From: JAADHY01 sp964428935
Lineage (GTDB): Bacteria; Planctomycetota; Planctomycetia; Planctomycetales; Planctomycetaceae
Assembly: GCA_964428935.1 (NCBI GenBank)
Contig: CAYSAG010000138.1
Span: 1-12,828, forward strand
Direction of reading: 5' to 3'
DNA: 12,828 nt
Shown here piece by piece: positions 1-7,936 of the stretch; within the stretch, counting starts at the first letter, position 1; each line of letters opens with the position of its first letter. The notes under the pieces were generated by a model. It searched no databases, was not told the DNA's origin, and saw only the letters and a list, made by a program, of their open reading frames with translations. Position numbers and translations under genes: made by a program.

Positions 1-1
1 G

Positions 2-1477
2 AACCCGCTGCGGCCGAAAGCCGTGTGGGGGTTCAATGGAACGGAACGGCCGGGAGCGGTTTACTTGGCCGCGGTCCTGGCCGCTCACACCCAAAAAGGG
101 CTGCCCGCCTTCGGCATTTACGGCCGCGACGTGCAGGACGCCGACGCCGAGGACATTCCCGAAGACGTCCAGGAAAAAATCCTGCGTTTTGTTCGAGCGG
201 GCCTGGCGGCCACAATCATGCGAGGCCGCTCGTACCTGGCCATGGGCGGCGTTTCCATGGGAATTGCCGGGTCGATTGTCGACCACCCGTTCTTCGAACG
301 CTACCTGGGCATGCGGGTCGAGACGGTCGACATGACCGAGTTCCTGCGCCGAATCGACAAGGAAATTTACGACAAGGAGGAGTACGAGCGGGCGCTGGCG
401 TGGGTCAAGGAAAACTGTCGTGAGGGCAAAGACTACAACCCGCCGGAAAAGCAGCGCAGTCGCGAGCAGTTGGACCGCGAGTGGGAGACCTGCGTCAAAA
501 TGGCCCTCATTGCTCGCGACCTCATGGTCGGCAACCCGAAGCTGGCCGAGCTGGGCTACGGAGAAGAGGCCCTGGGACACAACGCCATTGCCGCCGGCTT
601 TCAAGGACAGCGTCAATGGACCGACTACCAGCCGAACGGTGACTTCTTGGAAGCCATTTTGAACACGTCGTTCGACTGGAACGGCCGGCGGGCTCCGTAC
701 ATTGTCGCCACCGAAAACGATTCGTTGAACGGCGTGGCCATGTTGTTCGGCTACCTGCTGACCAACACGGCTCAAATCTTTGCCGACGTGCGAACGTACT
801 GGAGCCCCGAGGCGGTCAAACGGGTCACGGGTTACGAGCTGTCGGGCCGGGCGGAAGGCGGCATTCTGCACCTCATCAATTCCGGACCGGCTGCGTTGGA
901 CGGCACCGGCCGGCAGTCGCGCGACGGGCAGCCGGCCATCAAGCCGTTCTGGGAAATCACCGACGACGAGGTGCAGGCGTGTCTGGAGGCGACGACCTGG
1001 CACCCGTCGATTACTGAGTACTTCCCGGGCGGTGGGTGGTCGACGCGTTTCGCCACCCGCGGCGGAATGCCCGTGACCATGAGTCGAATCAACCTGGTCG
1101 CCGGACTGGGGCCGGTCCTGCAGTTGGCCGAAGGTTGGACGGTCGAGCTGCCGGAGGAGGTCCACCGCGTGTTGGACGAACGAACGAACCCGACGTGGCC
1201 CACCACCTGGTTCGCTCCTCGACTGACCGGACGCGGGCCGTTCCGCGACGTCTACTCGGTCATGAACAACTGGGGCGCCAACCACGGAGCCATCAGTTAC
1301 GGGCACATTGGAGCGGACCTGATTACGCTGGCGTCGGTGCTGCGAATTCCGGTTTACATGCACAACGTGCCCGAGGAAAAGATTTTCCGGCCGAGCGCGT
1401 GGGCGGCGTTTGGCACCAGCGACCTGGAAGGAGCAGACTTCCGGGCTTGCGCCAATTTCGGACCGCTGTACGGCTAG
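2..1477 (+). CDS. fucI: L-fucose isomerase, 5'-truncated by window edge
   Basis: Converts L-fucose to L-fuculose (and usually D-arabinose to D-ribulose), the first step of cytoplasmic L-fucose catabolism; a Mn-dependent enzyme. The open frame enters from the window edge, so the first 491 visible residues lack roughly the N-terminal 100 of a ~590-residue family. Recognition is strong over the whole visible length: WGFNGTERPGAVYLAA near the edge, GGVSMGIAGSIVDH, GFQGQRQWTD, SFDWNG, ATENDSLNG, FADVRTYWSPEA, FAPRLTGRGPF and the C-terminal RIPVYMHNV. The three metal ligands known from E. coli FucI (Glu337, Asp361, His528) are present: Glu of ATEND at 713-715, Asp of FADVR at 785-787, His of GANHG at 1283-1285. 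It ends at TAG with the family's usual C-terminus (GPLYG). A hairpin follows at 1554-1581. The internal Met at 23 is not the start; the reading frame and homology extend upstream. Identification is very secure; the physiological substrate is inferred from the family. Confidence 0.97.
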   Translation, partial: NPLRPKAVWGFNGTERPGAVYLAAVLAAHTQKGLPAFGIYGRDVQDADAEDIPEDVQEKILRFVRAGLAATIMRGRSYLAMGGVSMGIAGSIVDHPFFERYLGMRVETVDMTEFLRRIDKEIYDKEEYERALAWVKENCREGKDYNPPEKQRSREQLDREWETCVKMALIARDLMVGNPKLAELGYGEEALGHNAIAAGFQGQRQWTDYQPNGDFLEAILNTSFDWNGRRAPYIVATENDSLNGVAMLFGYLLTNTAQIFADVRTYWSPEAVKRVTGYELSGRAEGGILHLINSGPAALDGTGRQSRDGQPAIKPFWEITDDEVQACLEATTWHPSITEYFPGGGWSTRFATRGGMPVTMSRINLVAGLGPVLQLAEGWTVELPEEVHRVLDERTNPTWPTTWFAPRLTGRGPFRDVYSVMNNWGANHGAISYGHIGADLITLASVLRIPVYMHNVPEEKIFRPSAWAAFGTSDLEGADFRACANFGPLYG

Positions 1478-1553
1478 ACGGCCGCTCGAGGCGGTTTGTG
1501 GCCGCTCCGAGCGGGCTTCGGTCGCCCCTTGGGACGCTCAACGAGCAACCGGC

Positions 1554-1581
1554 GCCGGTCCGTCTGGTGTGGCGGACCGGC
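1554..1581 (+). terminator. Strong hairpin after fucI, possible terminator or attenuator
   Basis: Bases 1554-1564 and 1571-1581 form an 11-pair stem (one G-T pair) around a 6-base loop; the core is a perfect 9-bp inverted repeat, GCCGGTCCG/CGGACCGGC. It lies 77 bp after the fucI stop and 63 bp before the next start, and is followed by a weak T-containing tract (CGGTTCTTGT) rather than a clean U run. It could end the fucI transcript or stabilise or attenuate read-through into the oxidoreductase gene. A smaller 5-bp hairpin sits at 1502-1514. Confidence 0.5.
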
Positions 1582-1630
1582 CGGTTCTTGTAGCGGCGTC
1601 TGTTGCCGGTGGCTTTTGCATTCGAATCGA

Positions 1631-1635
1631 GGAGG
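1631..1635 (+). promoter_or_regulatory. Shine-Dalgarno GGAGG for the Gfo/Idh/MocA gene
   Basis: GGAGG nine bases before ATG 1645 decides the start. An in-frame ATG at 1603 has no such motif and would put a non-Tat extension in front of the twin-arginine signal. Confidence 0.8.
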
Positions 1636-1644
1636 GACAGAACC

Positions 1645-2961
1645 ATGAAGGACACAGCAAGGCGAATCAGACGGCGCGAGTTTCTCCGGCGCACGGCCGC
1701 CGGGGCGGTGTCGGTACAGGCGGCCGTGTGGGCGTCGGAGCTGCGGGCCGAGTCGAAGTCGGCCAACGAGCAGTTGCAGGTGGCCGCCGTCGGGACGGCG
1801 CACCGGGCCGGAGCGGACATTGCCGAAGTGGCCAAGGCCGGAGGCCACATTGTCGCGCTGGCCGACGTCGACTCACGTTACCTGCAGAAAGCAGCCGAGC
1901 GGTACAAAGGGGCCCGCACGTACGCGGACTACCGAGAAATGATTGAGAAAGAGCGGGACCGAATCGACGCGGTCGTCGTGGGCACGCCCGACCACCACCA
2001 CGCTCCGGCCACCATTCGTGCCCTTCGAGCGGGGAAGCACGTTTACTGCGAGAAGCCGCTCACGCACACGGTCTTCGAGGCGCGGCTGGTCGCTCAGGAA
2101 GCGACCAAGCGCGGCTTGGCCACCCAAATGGGAACCCAGATTCACGCGGGCGAGAACTACCGCCGGGTGGTCGAAATCATTCAAGCCGGAGCCATTGGTG
2201 AAGTCACCGAGGTGCACGTGTGGTGCGGAAAGGCGTGGAGCGGTGGAAAGCGCCCTGAGGGCGGACAAGAGCCGCCCGAGTACTTGAACTGGGACCTGTG
2301 GCTCGGCCCCGCCCCGTGGCGTCCGTACGTCCCGAACATTTACCACCCGGCCCGTTGGCGCGGCTGGTGGGACTTCGGTCAAGGCACGCTGGGCGACATG
2401 GCTTGTCACTACATGGACCTGCCCTTCTGGGCGTTGGGCTTGCGCTACCCGAAGACGGTCCGAGCGGAAGGGCCGCCGGTGGACCCCGAGAGCTGCCCGA
2501 ACGGGTTGGAGGTCCATTACGAGTTTCCCGCTCGAGGCAACCACCCACCGGTCAAACTGACCTGGTACGACGGGCGGCGCACGCCGAAGGTCGTTGCCGG
2601 CGAAAAAGTGCCGAGCGCGGGGGTCATGTTCGTCGGCACCGAAGGCAAAATGTTCGCCAACTACACCAGCTACCGGCTCTACCCGGTCGAGAAGTTCCAG
2701 AGCTACCAGCCGCCTCCGAAAACCATTCCGCGGTCCATTGGCCACCACGCGGAGTGGGTCAAGGCGTGCAAAGAGGGAACGCCGACGACGTGCAACTTCG
2801 ACTACTCGGGAGCCCTCACCGAGGCCGTGCTGCTGGGCAACGTGGCTTACCGCTCCGGCTGCGAACTGCAGTGGGACGCCAAAAACTTGAAAGCCACTAA
2901 CTGCCCGAAGGCCGACCAGTTCATCAACAAGACCTACCGCAAAGGCTGGGAGGTGGCGTAG
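1645..2961 (+). CDS. Tat-exported Gfo/Idh/MocA family oxidoreductase
   Basis: 438 residues. Predicted NAD(P)-dependent sugar or polyol dehydrogenase-like protein exported folded by the Tat system. The N-terminus has a twin-arginine signal (RRREFLRR, residues 9-16) followed by a short Ala/Val-rich segment to about residue 35. The Rossmann domain begins with VAAVGTAHRAG (46-56), a degenerate form of the usual GxGxxG loop, and ends a strand with ALADVD. The family's signature EKP is at residues 136-138 (CEKPLTHT). The C-terminal alpha/beta domain carries GDMACHYMDLPFW with His255, the position commonly catalytic in these families. It is preceded by a Trp-rich stretch (WDLWLGPAPWRPY) typical of planctomycete members. 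It lies downstream of fucI on the same strand and ends facing a bidirectional terminator. The substrate is unknown. Some Tat-signal relatives with the same fold (GH109 and similar) are NAD-dependent glycosidases rather than net dehydrogenases, so a hydrolase role is a real alternative. Family assignment is secure; activity is not. Confidence 0.93.
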   Translation: MKDTARRIRRREFLRRTAAGAVSVQAAVWASELRAESKSANEQLQVAAVGTAHRAGADIAEVAKAGGHIVALADVDSRYLQKAAERYKGARTYADYREMIEKERDRIDAVVVGTPDHHHAPATIRALRAGKHVYCEKPLTHTVFEARLVAQEATKRGLATQMGTQIHAGENYRRVVEIIQAGAIGEVTEVHVWCGKAWSGGKRPEGGQEPPEYLNWDLWLGPAPWRPYVPNIYHPARWRGWWDFGQGTLGDMACHYMDLPFWALGLRYPKTVRAEGPPVDPESCPNGLEVHYEFPARGNHPPVKLTWYDGRRTPKVVAGEKVPSAGVMFVGTEGKMFANYTSYRLYPVEKFQSYQPPPKTIPRSIGHHAEWVKACKEGTPTTCNFDYSGALTEAVLLGNVAYRSGCELQWDAKNLKATNCPKADQFINKTYRKGWEVA

Positions 2962-3071
2962 GCCCAGCGGACGCGTCCGGCAGGCGACGCGACGCCGGTT
3001 TCGCCTCGCGAACCGATGTCTGGTCGCCGTTCGGGCGCGTGTCCCGCTTCTCCGGCGCCGGCTGAGACGAC

Positions 3072-3124
3072 AAAGAAAGCCAGGCGAGCAGCGCCGTCAC
3101 GCTGTGCGCCTGGCTCGTTTCTTT
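3072..3124. terminator. Bidirectional intrinsic terminator between convergent genes
   Basis: A perfect 8-bp stem, GCCAGGCG (3079-3086) with CGCCTGGC (3107-3114), continues inward through one mismatch and a G-T pair into a second 5-bp stem, CAGCG (3089-3093) with CGCTG (3100-3104), closed by a 6-base loop. An A-rich flank AAAGAAA (3072-3078) is the exact complement of TTTCTTT (3118-3124), so transcripts from either side end in a U-rich tract. It sits between the stop of the + strand oxidoreductase gene (2961) and the end of the - strand isomerase gene (3176), as expected for a shared terminator. The rest of 2962-3175 shows only G+C-rich short palindromes, e.g. CGGACGCGTCCG at 2968-2979. Confidence 0.88.
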
Positions 3125-3175
3125 TCCGCTTGGCCGAGAGGGGCCCGCGTTCCGGCGACCGCTCCCTCCTTCCGC

Positions 3176-4210
3176 TCACTTGCCCAGCAGGTGCTGCAAG
3201 ACGGCCATTTCCAGCGCTTCGTAGTCCCGCTCGGCAATGCACTGCTGCTCCACCTCTTTCGGGAACGTCCGCACCTTCTCGACCAGCATCAGGAACACAG
3301 CCCGGCTGTTGGCCAGGTGCTTGTGAGCCGCCTCGGGCTTCTGCGTGCGCATGGCCTTGACGTCCAGGCCGACGAACCGTCCCGTCTCGGCGTAGCCGCC
3401 CAGCTCGAGCACGCGCACCTGGTTGTACGCCGACCGCAGGTTGACGGCTCCGAACGACTTGTCCTCGTCGAACTTCAACCCGTTCTGGTCGTTCAAGTGG
3501 ACGCTCCACAGCTTCCCCATGGACAACGCAAAGGCCATTTCGTCGGACGGGTCCAGTCCGGCCAGCAGTGCGTGAGCGGTTTCAATGAGCCCGCCGACTC
3601 GCGACGGGTCCACCGTCCGCTCGGCCAGGGCCAAAGCATGGCCAATGGTGGGAATGTAAGCTTGGTCCATGGGTTCGTTCGGCTTCGGCTCAATGGCGAT
3701 TTCCGCCTGCGGGTCGTACTCGAGCAGCGCGTTGAGTGCCTCCAGCAGGTATTGGTGAGCCTGAATGGGGTTCTTCGACTCGCGAATGTACGTGCCTTCG
3801 CGAGCCAGCCAGAGCACTCGCAGTCGTGTTCCCAAAGCGTTGCCAATGTCGTTGGCTCGCTTCAGCCGTTCAATGGCCCACTGGCGGCAGGCCGGGTCGT
3901 TGGAGGTGAAACCGCCGTCAATGCCCCGAGGGTCTTCCCAAAGGCGCGGAGCCACAAACTCGGCGACCAGCCCCTCGTCGTCCAACATTTTCTTCACTTC
4001 GCGAGCTCGCCGTTCGATTTCGGACGGCGACAGCTCTTCCAGCTCCGGCACCGCGTCGTCGTCGTGAAACTGAACGCCGTCGAAGCCCAATTGCTTGTAG
4101 AGTTTCAGTTTCTTGGCGAATTCGACCGAGGGCCGAACCGGCGGACCGAACGGGTCCGCTCCTTCACTAATGTTCCACGGTCCGAACGAGAAACGGTACT
4201 CCGCACTCAT
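3176..4210 (-). CDS. Xylose isomerase-like TIM-barrel sugar isomerase
   Basis: 344 residues, cytoplasmic (no signal). It aligns from the first residues with class I (Streptomyces-type) D-xylose isomerase: FSFGPWNISEGADPFG, VQFHDDDAVPE, DGGFTSNDPACRQ, LWLAREGTY, IEPKPNEP, IGHALAL, IETAHALLAGL, LNDQNGLKFDEDKSFGA and LDVKAMRT. Key residues in place are His49 and Asp52 (proton-transfer pair), Trp91, Trp134, Glu174, Lys176, Glu210, His213, Asp248, Asp250, Asp283 and Lys285. One metal ligand differs: the site-1 Asp (Asp245 in Streptomyces) aligns with His238 in SVHLND, and the usual WGGREG is LWLAREG. It is also ~45 residues shorter than class I enzymes, ending at QHLLGK where they carry further helices. 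Start ATG 4210 has AAAGGAG (4217-4223) six bases upstream. It lies 118 bp downstream of the heme protein gene on the same strand without a clear terminator between them. Probably an aldose-ketose isomerase; substrate uncertain (xylose, or another pentose or deoxyhexose). Confidence 0.9.
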   Translation of the reverse strand: MSAEYRFSFGPWNISEGADPFGPPVRPSVEFAKKLKLYKQLGFDGVQFHDDDAVPELEELSPSEIERRAREVKKMLDDEGLVAEFVAPRLWEDPRGIDGGFTSNDPACRQWAIERLKRANDIGNALGTRLRVLWLAREGTYIRESKNPIQAHQYLLEALNALLEYDPQAEIAIEPKPNEPMDQAYIPTIGHALALAERTVDPSRVGGLIETAHALLAGLDPSDEMAFALSMGKLWSVHLNDQNGLKFDEDKSFGAVNLRSAYNQVRVLELGGYAETGRFVGLDVKAMRTQKPEAAHKHLANSRAVFLMLVEKVRTFPKEVEQQCIAERDYEALEMAVLQHLLGK

Positions 4211-4328
4211 TGCACGCTCCTTTCGTCAACTCCACTCTTTCTCGCTACGGCAGTCCGGCCACCAGTAGACAGTTCTGACCGCCAGTTTGCAACGCGAAGC
4301 GACACATGAGCCCGACCGGCCGCGCCGC

Positions 4329-7300
4329 TCACTGCACCGACATCAAGTACGAAATCAAATCGGCCATGTCTTGCTTGGAAATGTCTTTCTCCAAGCCCTC
4401 CGGCATGAGCGACAGGCCGGTGCTTTTAATGATTTCAATGTCTCGTCGCAGAACGGTGTCGCTTTGGCCTTCGGCTCGCGTCAGCGTAATGCTGGTCGCC
4501 GTCTCGGAGGTAATCATGCCGGTCACCTGACGGCCGTCGGTGGTCACGACAATGTAGTCCAAGTACCGCGGCAAGACTTCGCGGTTCGGGTCGAGAATTT
4601 GTGTCAGAATGCCGTCCGGTCCGCGGCTCTTCACCGTCAGCAGCGGCAGGCCCAAGTCGTAGCCGACGCCTTCCAGTTGGTGGCACGTCGAGCAGTGTTT
4701 CTTGAACACTTCCTTGCCGCGGCGCGGGTCGGCGGGCAGCTTGAGCGCTTCCATGTAGTCGGCAACGACCTGTTCGCGTCGAGCCAGACGGGCCTTTCCG
4801 AGCAGTTTTTCGGCGCGAGCTCGAAGCTTTGCGTCCGGGTGGCTCAACAAGAACTGAATGCGACTGGGAGCCAGTTGAGACGGCACAATGAGCCCTTCTT
4901 CGACGGCGTCCAGCAGTACGGCCAGGCGGTCGGCGCGAGCGAACAGGGCTTCGGCCGCTTCGCCGCGCACGGCGGGCGTCATTCCCGGCCAGGCGTCGGC
5001 AATCAGCCGAGCCACCTCGGGCCGGTCGAAACGGCTCAGCGCTTGCACCGCCGCAATTTGCACCTGCTGCGGCTGTCGGTTGTCGAGCAACGAGGCCAAC
5101 ACGGGCTGGACCTGCTCGAACGTCGCGGCCGACAACGACCGCACCGCCTGAACCCGTCGCTCCACAGGCAGCGACTCGTCCTGAGCCTGCTTCAAAGCCC
5201 GTTTGACCAGCTCGGCCAGCAGTTGGCCGGGAGCGGTGCCCGAGCCGCGCAGCTTGGCCAGCCACGGGCTGTTCGACTTCGCCAGCCCCTTGCTCAGCCC
5301 TTGCATGAGAGCTCGAGCGGCCAGCGACTTGGGCGTCCGCTGCGTCAGCCGGTCGACCGTCTCCAGCGTCAGAGCAATTTGGTCGTCCAGGTTCTGGCGG
5401 CCTGCTTGTTCAGCCAAAGCCGTCAGCAGGACCCGCGCGTCCGACTGTTCGGCCCAGCGGGCGTCGGCCGTGAGCTCGGCAATGAGGTCGCCGGCCCGTC
5501 CCAAACACGAAGACAAAACGGCCAGCCGGACCCACCGGTCGGCGACGTCGCGGCGAGCAATCGTGGCCAAGGCCTTGGTGGCCCGGGGCGTGTGAACCTC
5601 GCCCAGCGTGAAAGCCAATTGGTAGCGAACCCGAACGTCCGGGTCGTTGGCCAGTTCAGGAAGGCGGTCGCGCAGGGCCGGTGAGTCTTTCACCAGCCGC
5701 TCCGACAGTCGAACGGCGTGTTCGCGCACACGCGGGTGCGGGTCGCTCAAGCGAGCCAGCACGACGTCTTCCGTCAAAGCGTTCTGTCCGGCCAATGCGT
5801 AAAGGGCCTGCATGCGGCCCACGGCCGACGGGCAGTCGCTGGCCAGCCGACGCAGTGGCTCGACCGCCGCCGGGTCCTGTCGTTCGTAGAGCAACCGTCG
5901 AGCCGTGTCGCGGTGCCAACCGTTGGGGTGAGCGAGCAGTTCGACCAGTTTTTCCGTGGGCAGGTCGCCCAGTCGGACCTGTCGGCGTCGTTGGAAGCTC
6001 GGCGGAGCAATGCGGTAGATTCGTCCGCGGTCGTTGCCCGCGTTCAGGTCCAAGTACTTCTTGACCGACGGGGGAATGGCGTCCGGGTGCTCGAACACTT
6101 CGCGGTAGAAGTCGGCAATGTACAGGCACCCGTCCGGGCCCACGGTCATTTGCACGGGGCGGAACCAGTTCTCGTCCGACGTGAGAAACTCCTTCCCCTG
6201 CTCGACCCGCTCGGCTCGCATGGCCACGCCGTTCGGCACCAGACGCATTCGGTGCACCAGGTTGCCCGCGCCTTCGCAGACGAACGCGTTTCCGTGGAAT
6301 TCGGGCGGCAGCACGTCGCCCGTGTAGACCATGACTCCACAGGCCGACGTGAAGTACCCGGACGGCTTGCCACCGCCTTCGACCGGCCCGCTGAAAACCC
6401 CGCGCACACGCATTTCCGTCCGAATCACTCGCCACGGCTCGGGCGGACTGGTCGGAAAGACGTCCAGACCGCCGGTCCAAATGTGGAGGCGGCAGTTGGG
6501 CGCGGCCAGGAACGGATTGCGAGCCACGTACCGGTCCTCAAACATGATTTGCATGATTGGCTCGCTGTTGGACGACTCGTACTTCCTTCCCCACTGGTCG
6601 AAGGCCATTCCGTACTGAGCGCCGCCACTGACCAGCTCCAGGCGACCCGTTCGCGGGTCGAGCACGAAGTCGCGGCCGCGGGTTTGCACCGGCGGCATTT
6701 CTTGGTCCGGGTGAAGTCGGTTCCAGCGAACCGGCTCGACCAAACCTCCGCCTCCCGACATGCCTTCCACCTTGTCGTCCAGGTTCCAGCGCAAACTGTT
6801 CGGACACTGGTTCGGGTTGGAAATGTCGAAGCCGGTCAGCACCACCTCGCGGGTGTCGGCCCGGCCGTCGCCGTCCAGGTCTTTGCAGTAGAGCAGGTCG
6901 GGCGACGAGCAAATGAACAAGCCGCCGTCGAACCACAACAGTCCCGTGGGCCACTCCAGACCGTCGACGAACACCACCTTCCGGTCGAAGCGTCCGTCGC
7001 CGTCGGTGTCTTCCAGTCGAGAAATGCGGCCGGTGCGAGCGTCTCGACGTTCGGAGTACGTCGTCAGCTCGGCCACGTACAAGTAGCCGTTCTCGTCGAA
7101 GGTCAGGTCCACCGGGTCGCACACCAGCGGCTCACAAGCCGCCAGCTCCAGCCGGACCTGCGGAATCAGGTGCATGCCCTTCAGCGAGTCCTGGGGCGAA
7201 CGGGGTGGAATGCGAGGCAGCCGGTCCTTGTAGTCGACGTTCGGGTCGACCAGCTCGACGTAACCGCCCTGCCGGACAATGTAGGGCTTTTTCGGTCGAG

Positions 7301-7676
7301 AAGCTGGCTGGCTGTCGGAACGTTTCCCGTCGTTGCCTTTGCCGTTGTCGGCCTTCGTCTGCTGGCCCGCGGCCGCCCGTTGACCGCTCCGCTGGCCGCT
7401 CGGACTGGCCGCCGACCGCTTGCTGCCCGGAGCGGCCTCCCCCGTCTCCGCCGCCTTCGCCGTCTTTGCTTTCGCTGGCTTCTTCGCAGCCGCCGTTTGG
7501 GCTTGAAGCGGCGGCCGAGCGACAGCACAGAGCGCCACCACCGCCACGCCAAAGGCCAGTCCGGACCAGACGACTCGCCGCACCGGCCTTTTTTCCCGCC
7601 GCCGGCCGTCTCGCCGACGACCGAGCCTTTCCCGGGCCACCGAAGTCTGCTCCAATTCCTCGAACCCTGTCGCCAT
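4329..7676 (-). CDS. Exported PVC-type heme-c protein: six-bladed-like propeller, HEAT repeats, CxxCH domain
   Basis: 1115 residues; planctomycete/verrucomicrobial 'membrane-bound dehydrogenase' architecture, thought to oxidise a substrate outside the cytoplasm and pass electrons to a c-type heme. In order: an Arg-rich N-terminus (20-34), one hydrophobic segment (about 36-53, signal peptide or anchor), a Lys/Ala/Gln/Ser-rich low-complexity linker (about 60-128), a beta-propeller dehydrogenase-like domain (about 165-560) with two Asp-rich loops DTDGDGRFD (223-231) and DLDGDGRAD (266-274) that look calcium-binding, HEAT-like helical repeats (about 570-960), and the C-terminal heme domain with C995-S-T-C998-H999. 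SLMPEGLE (1089-1096) is the conserved tail motif and Met1091 is a plausible distal heme ligand (inference). Start ATG 7676 is chosen because GGAGG (7684-7688) lies seven bases upstream and the signal follows; the frame stays open to 7808 but that part is unlike a signal. It may be co-transcribed with the isomerase downstream. Substrate unknown. Confidence 0.94.
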   Translation of the reverse strand: MATGFEELEQTSVARERLGRRRDGRRREKRPVRRVVWSGLAFGVAVVALCAVARPPLQAQTAAAKKPAKAKTAKAAETGEAAPGSKRSAASPSGQRSGQRAAAGQQTKADNGKGNDGKRSDSQPASRPKKPYIVRQGGYVELVDPNVDYKDRLPRIPPRSPQDSLKGMHLIPQVRLELAACEPLVCDPVDLTFDENGYLYVAELTTYSERRDARTGRISRLEDTDGDGRFDRKVVFVDGLEWPTGLLWFDGGLFICSSPDLLYCKDLDGDGRADTREVVLTGFDISNPNQCPNSLRWNLDDKVEGMSGGGGLVEPVRWNRLHPDQEMPPVQTRGRDFVLDPRTGRLELVSGGAQYGMAFDQWGRKYESSNSEPIMQIMFEDRYVARNPFLAAPNCRLHIWTGGLDVFPTSPPEPWRVIRTEMRVRGVFSGPVEGGGKPSGYFTSACGVMVYTGDVLPPEFHGNAFVCEGAGNLVHRMRLVPNGVAMRAERVEQGKEFLTSDENWFRPVQMTVGPDGCLYIADFYREVFEHPDAIPPSVKKYLDLNAGNDRGRIYRIAPPSFQRRRQVRLGDLPTEKLVELLAHPNGWHRDTARRLLYERQDPAAVEPLRRLASDCPSAVGRMQALYALAGQNALTEDVVLARLSDPHPRVREHAVRLSERLVKDSPALRDRLPELANDPDVRVRYQLAFTLGEVHTPRATKALATIARRDVADRWVRLAVLSSCLGRAGDLIAELTADARWAEQSDARVLLTALAEQAGRQNLDDQIALTLETVDRLTQRTPKSLAARALMQGLSKGLAKSNSPWLAKLRGSGTAPGQLLAELVKRALKQAQDESLPVERRVQAVRSLSAATFEQVQPVLASLLDNRQPQQVQIAAVQALSRFDRPEVARLIADAWPGMTPAVRGEAAEALFARADRLAVLLDAVEEGLIVPSQLAPSRIQFLLSHPDAKLRARAEKLLGKARLARREQVVADYMEALKLPADPRRGKEVFKKHCSTCHQLEGVGYDLGLPLLTVKSRGPDGILTQILDPNREVLPRYLDYIVVTTDGRQVTGMITSETATSITLTRAEGQSDTVLRRDIEIIKSTGLSLMPEGLEKDISKQDMADLISYLMSVQ

Positions 7677-7683
7677 TCCCTTC

Positions 7684-7688
7684 CCTCC
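7684..7688 (-). promoter_or_regulatory. Shine-Dalgarno GGAGG fixing the heme-protein start
   Basis: On the - strand GGAGG lies seven bases before ATG 7676 and supports that start over an in-frame upstream ATG at 7808. Confidence 0.75.
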
Positions 7689-7740
7689 GGTCGTTGTGGA
7701 CCGAGCGAGAAGCCCACTCACAACGTCTTCGAACACAGTC

Positions 7741-7798
7741 GGCTCGGCGCGCCCCGTCTCGGCGCGGCCCCCCCGAACCCGCGCCGCAGCGCCGAGCC
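7741..7798. repeat. Inverted repeat upstream of heme-protein gene
   Basis: GGCTCGGCGC (7741-7750) is the exact reverse complement of GCGCCGAGCC (7789-7798), with a 38-base centre that includes another CTCGGCGCG copy and a run of seven C. It lies 65-122 bp upstream of the heme-protein start, so it could be a leader hairpin or operator. The low sequence complexity of the area makes chance partly possible. Confidence 0.5.
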
Positions 7799-7936
7799 CG
7801 TTGGACACCGCGACGGCGTCCCGACACGCCCCGGTTCTCTTGGCGTGCGTCGTCCCAAACTAACCCGACGTCTTGGTCAGAGCAAGTCGCCTGCCGCTGG
7901 CAGCGCCCGACACACCTTGCGAGCCCGTCCCCGACG

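Noticed and set aside
1603..1644. Upstream ATG as start of the Gfo/Idh/MocA gene
   Set aside because: No Shine-Dalgarno and it would bury the twin-arginine motif; ATG 1645 has GGAGG at good spacing.
2968..3015. Possible third copy of the dispersed hairpin repeat after the oxidoreductase gene
   Set aside because: Shares GGACGCG and GGCAGGC words with copy B but lacks the GAATTC part and the same hairpin; more likely G+C-rich coincidence.
3104..5684. Long + strand open frames opposite the isomerase and heme genes
   Set aside because: Shadows of G+C-rich - strand genes; no domain, no ribosome site, composition typical of antisense translation.
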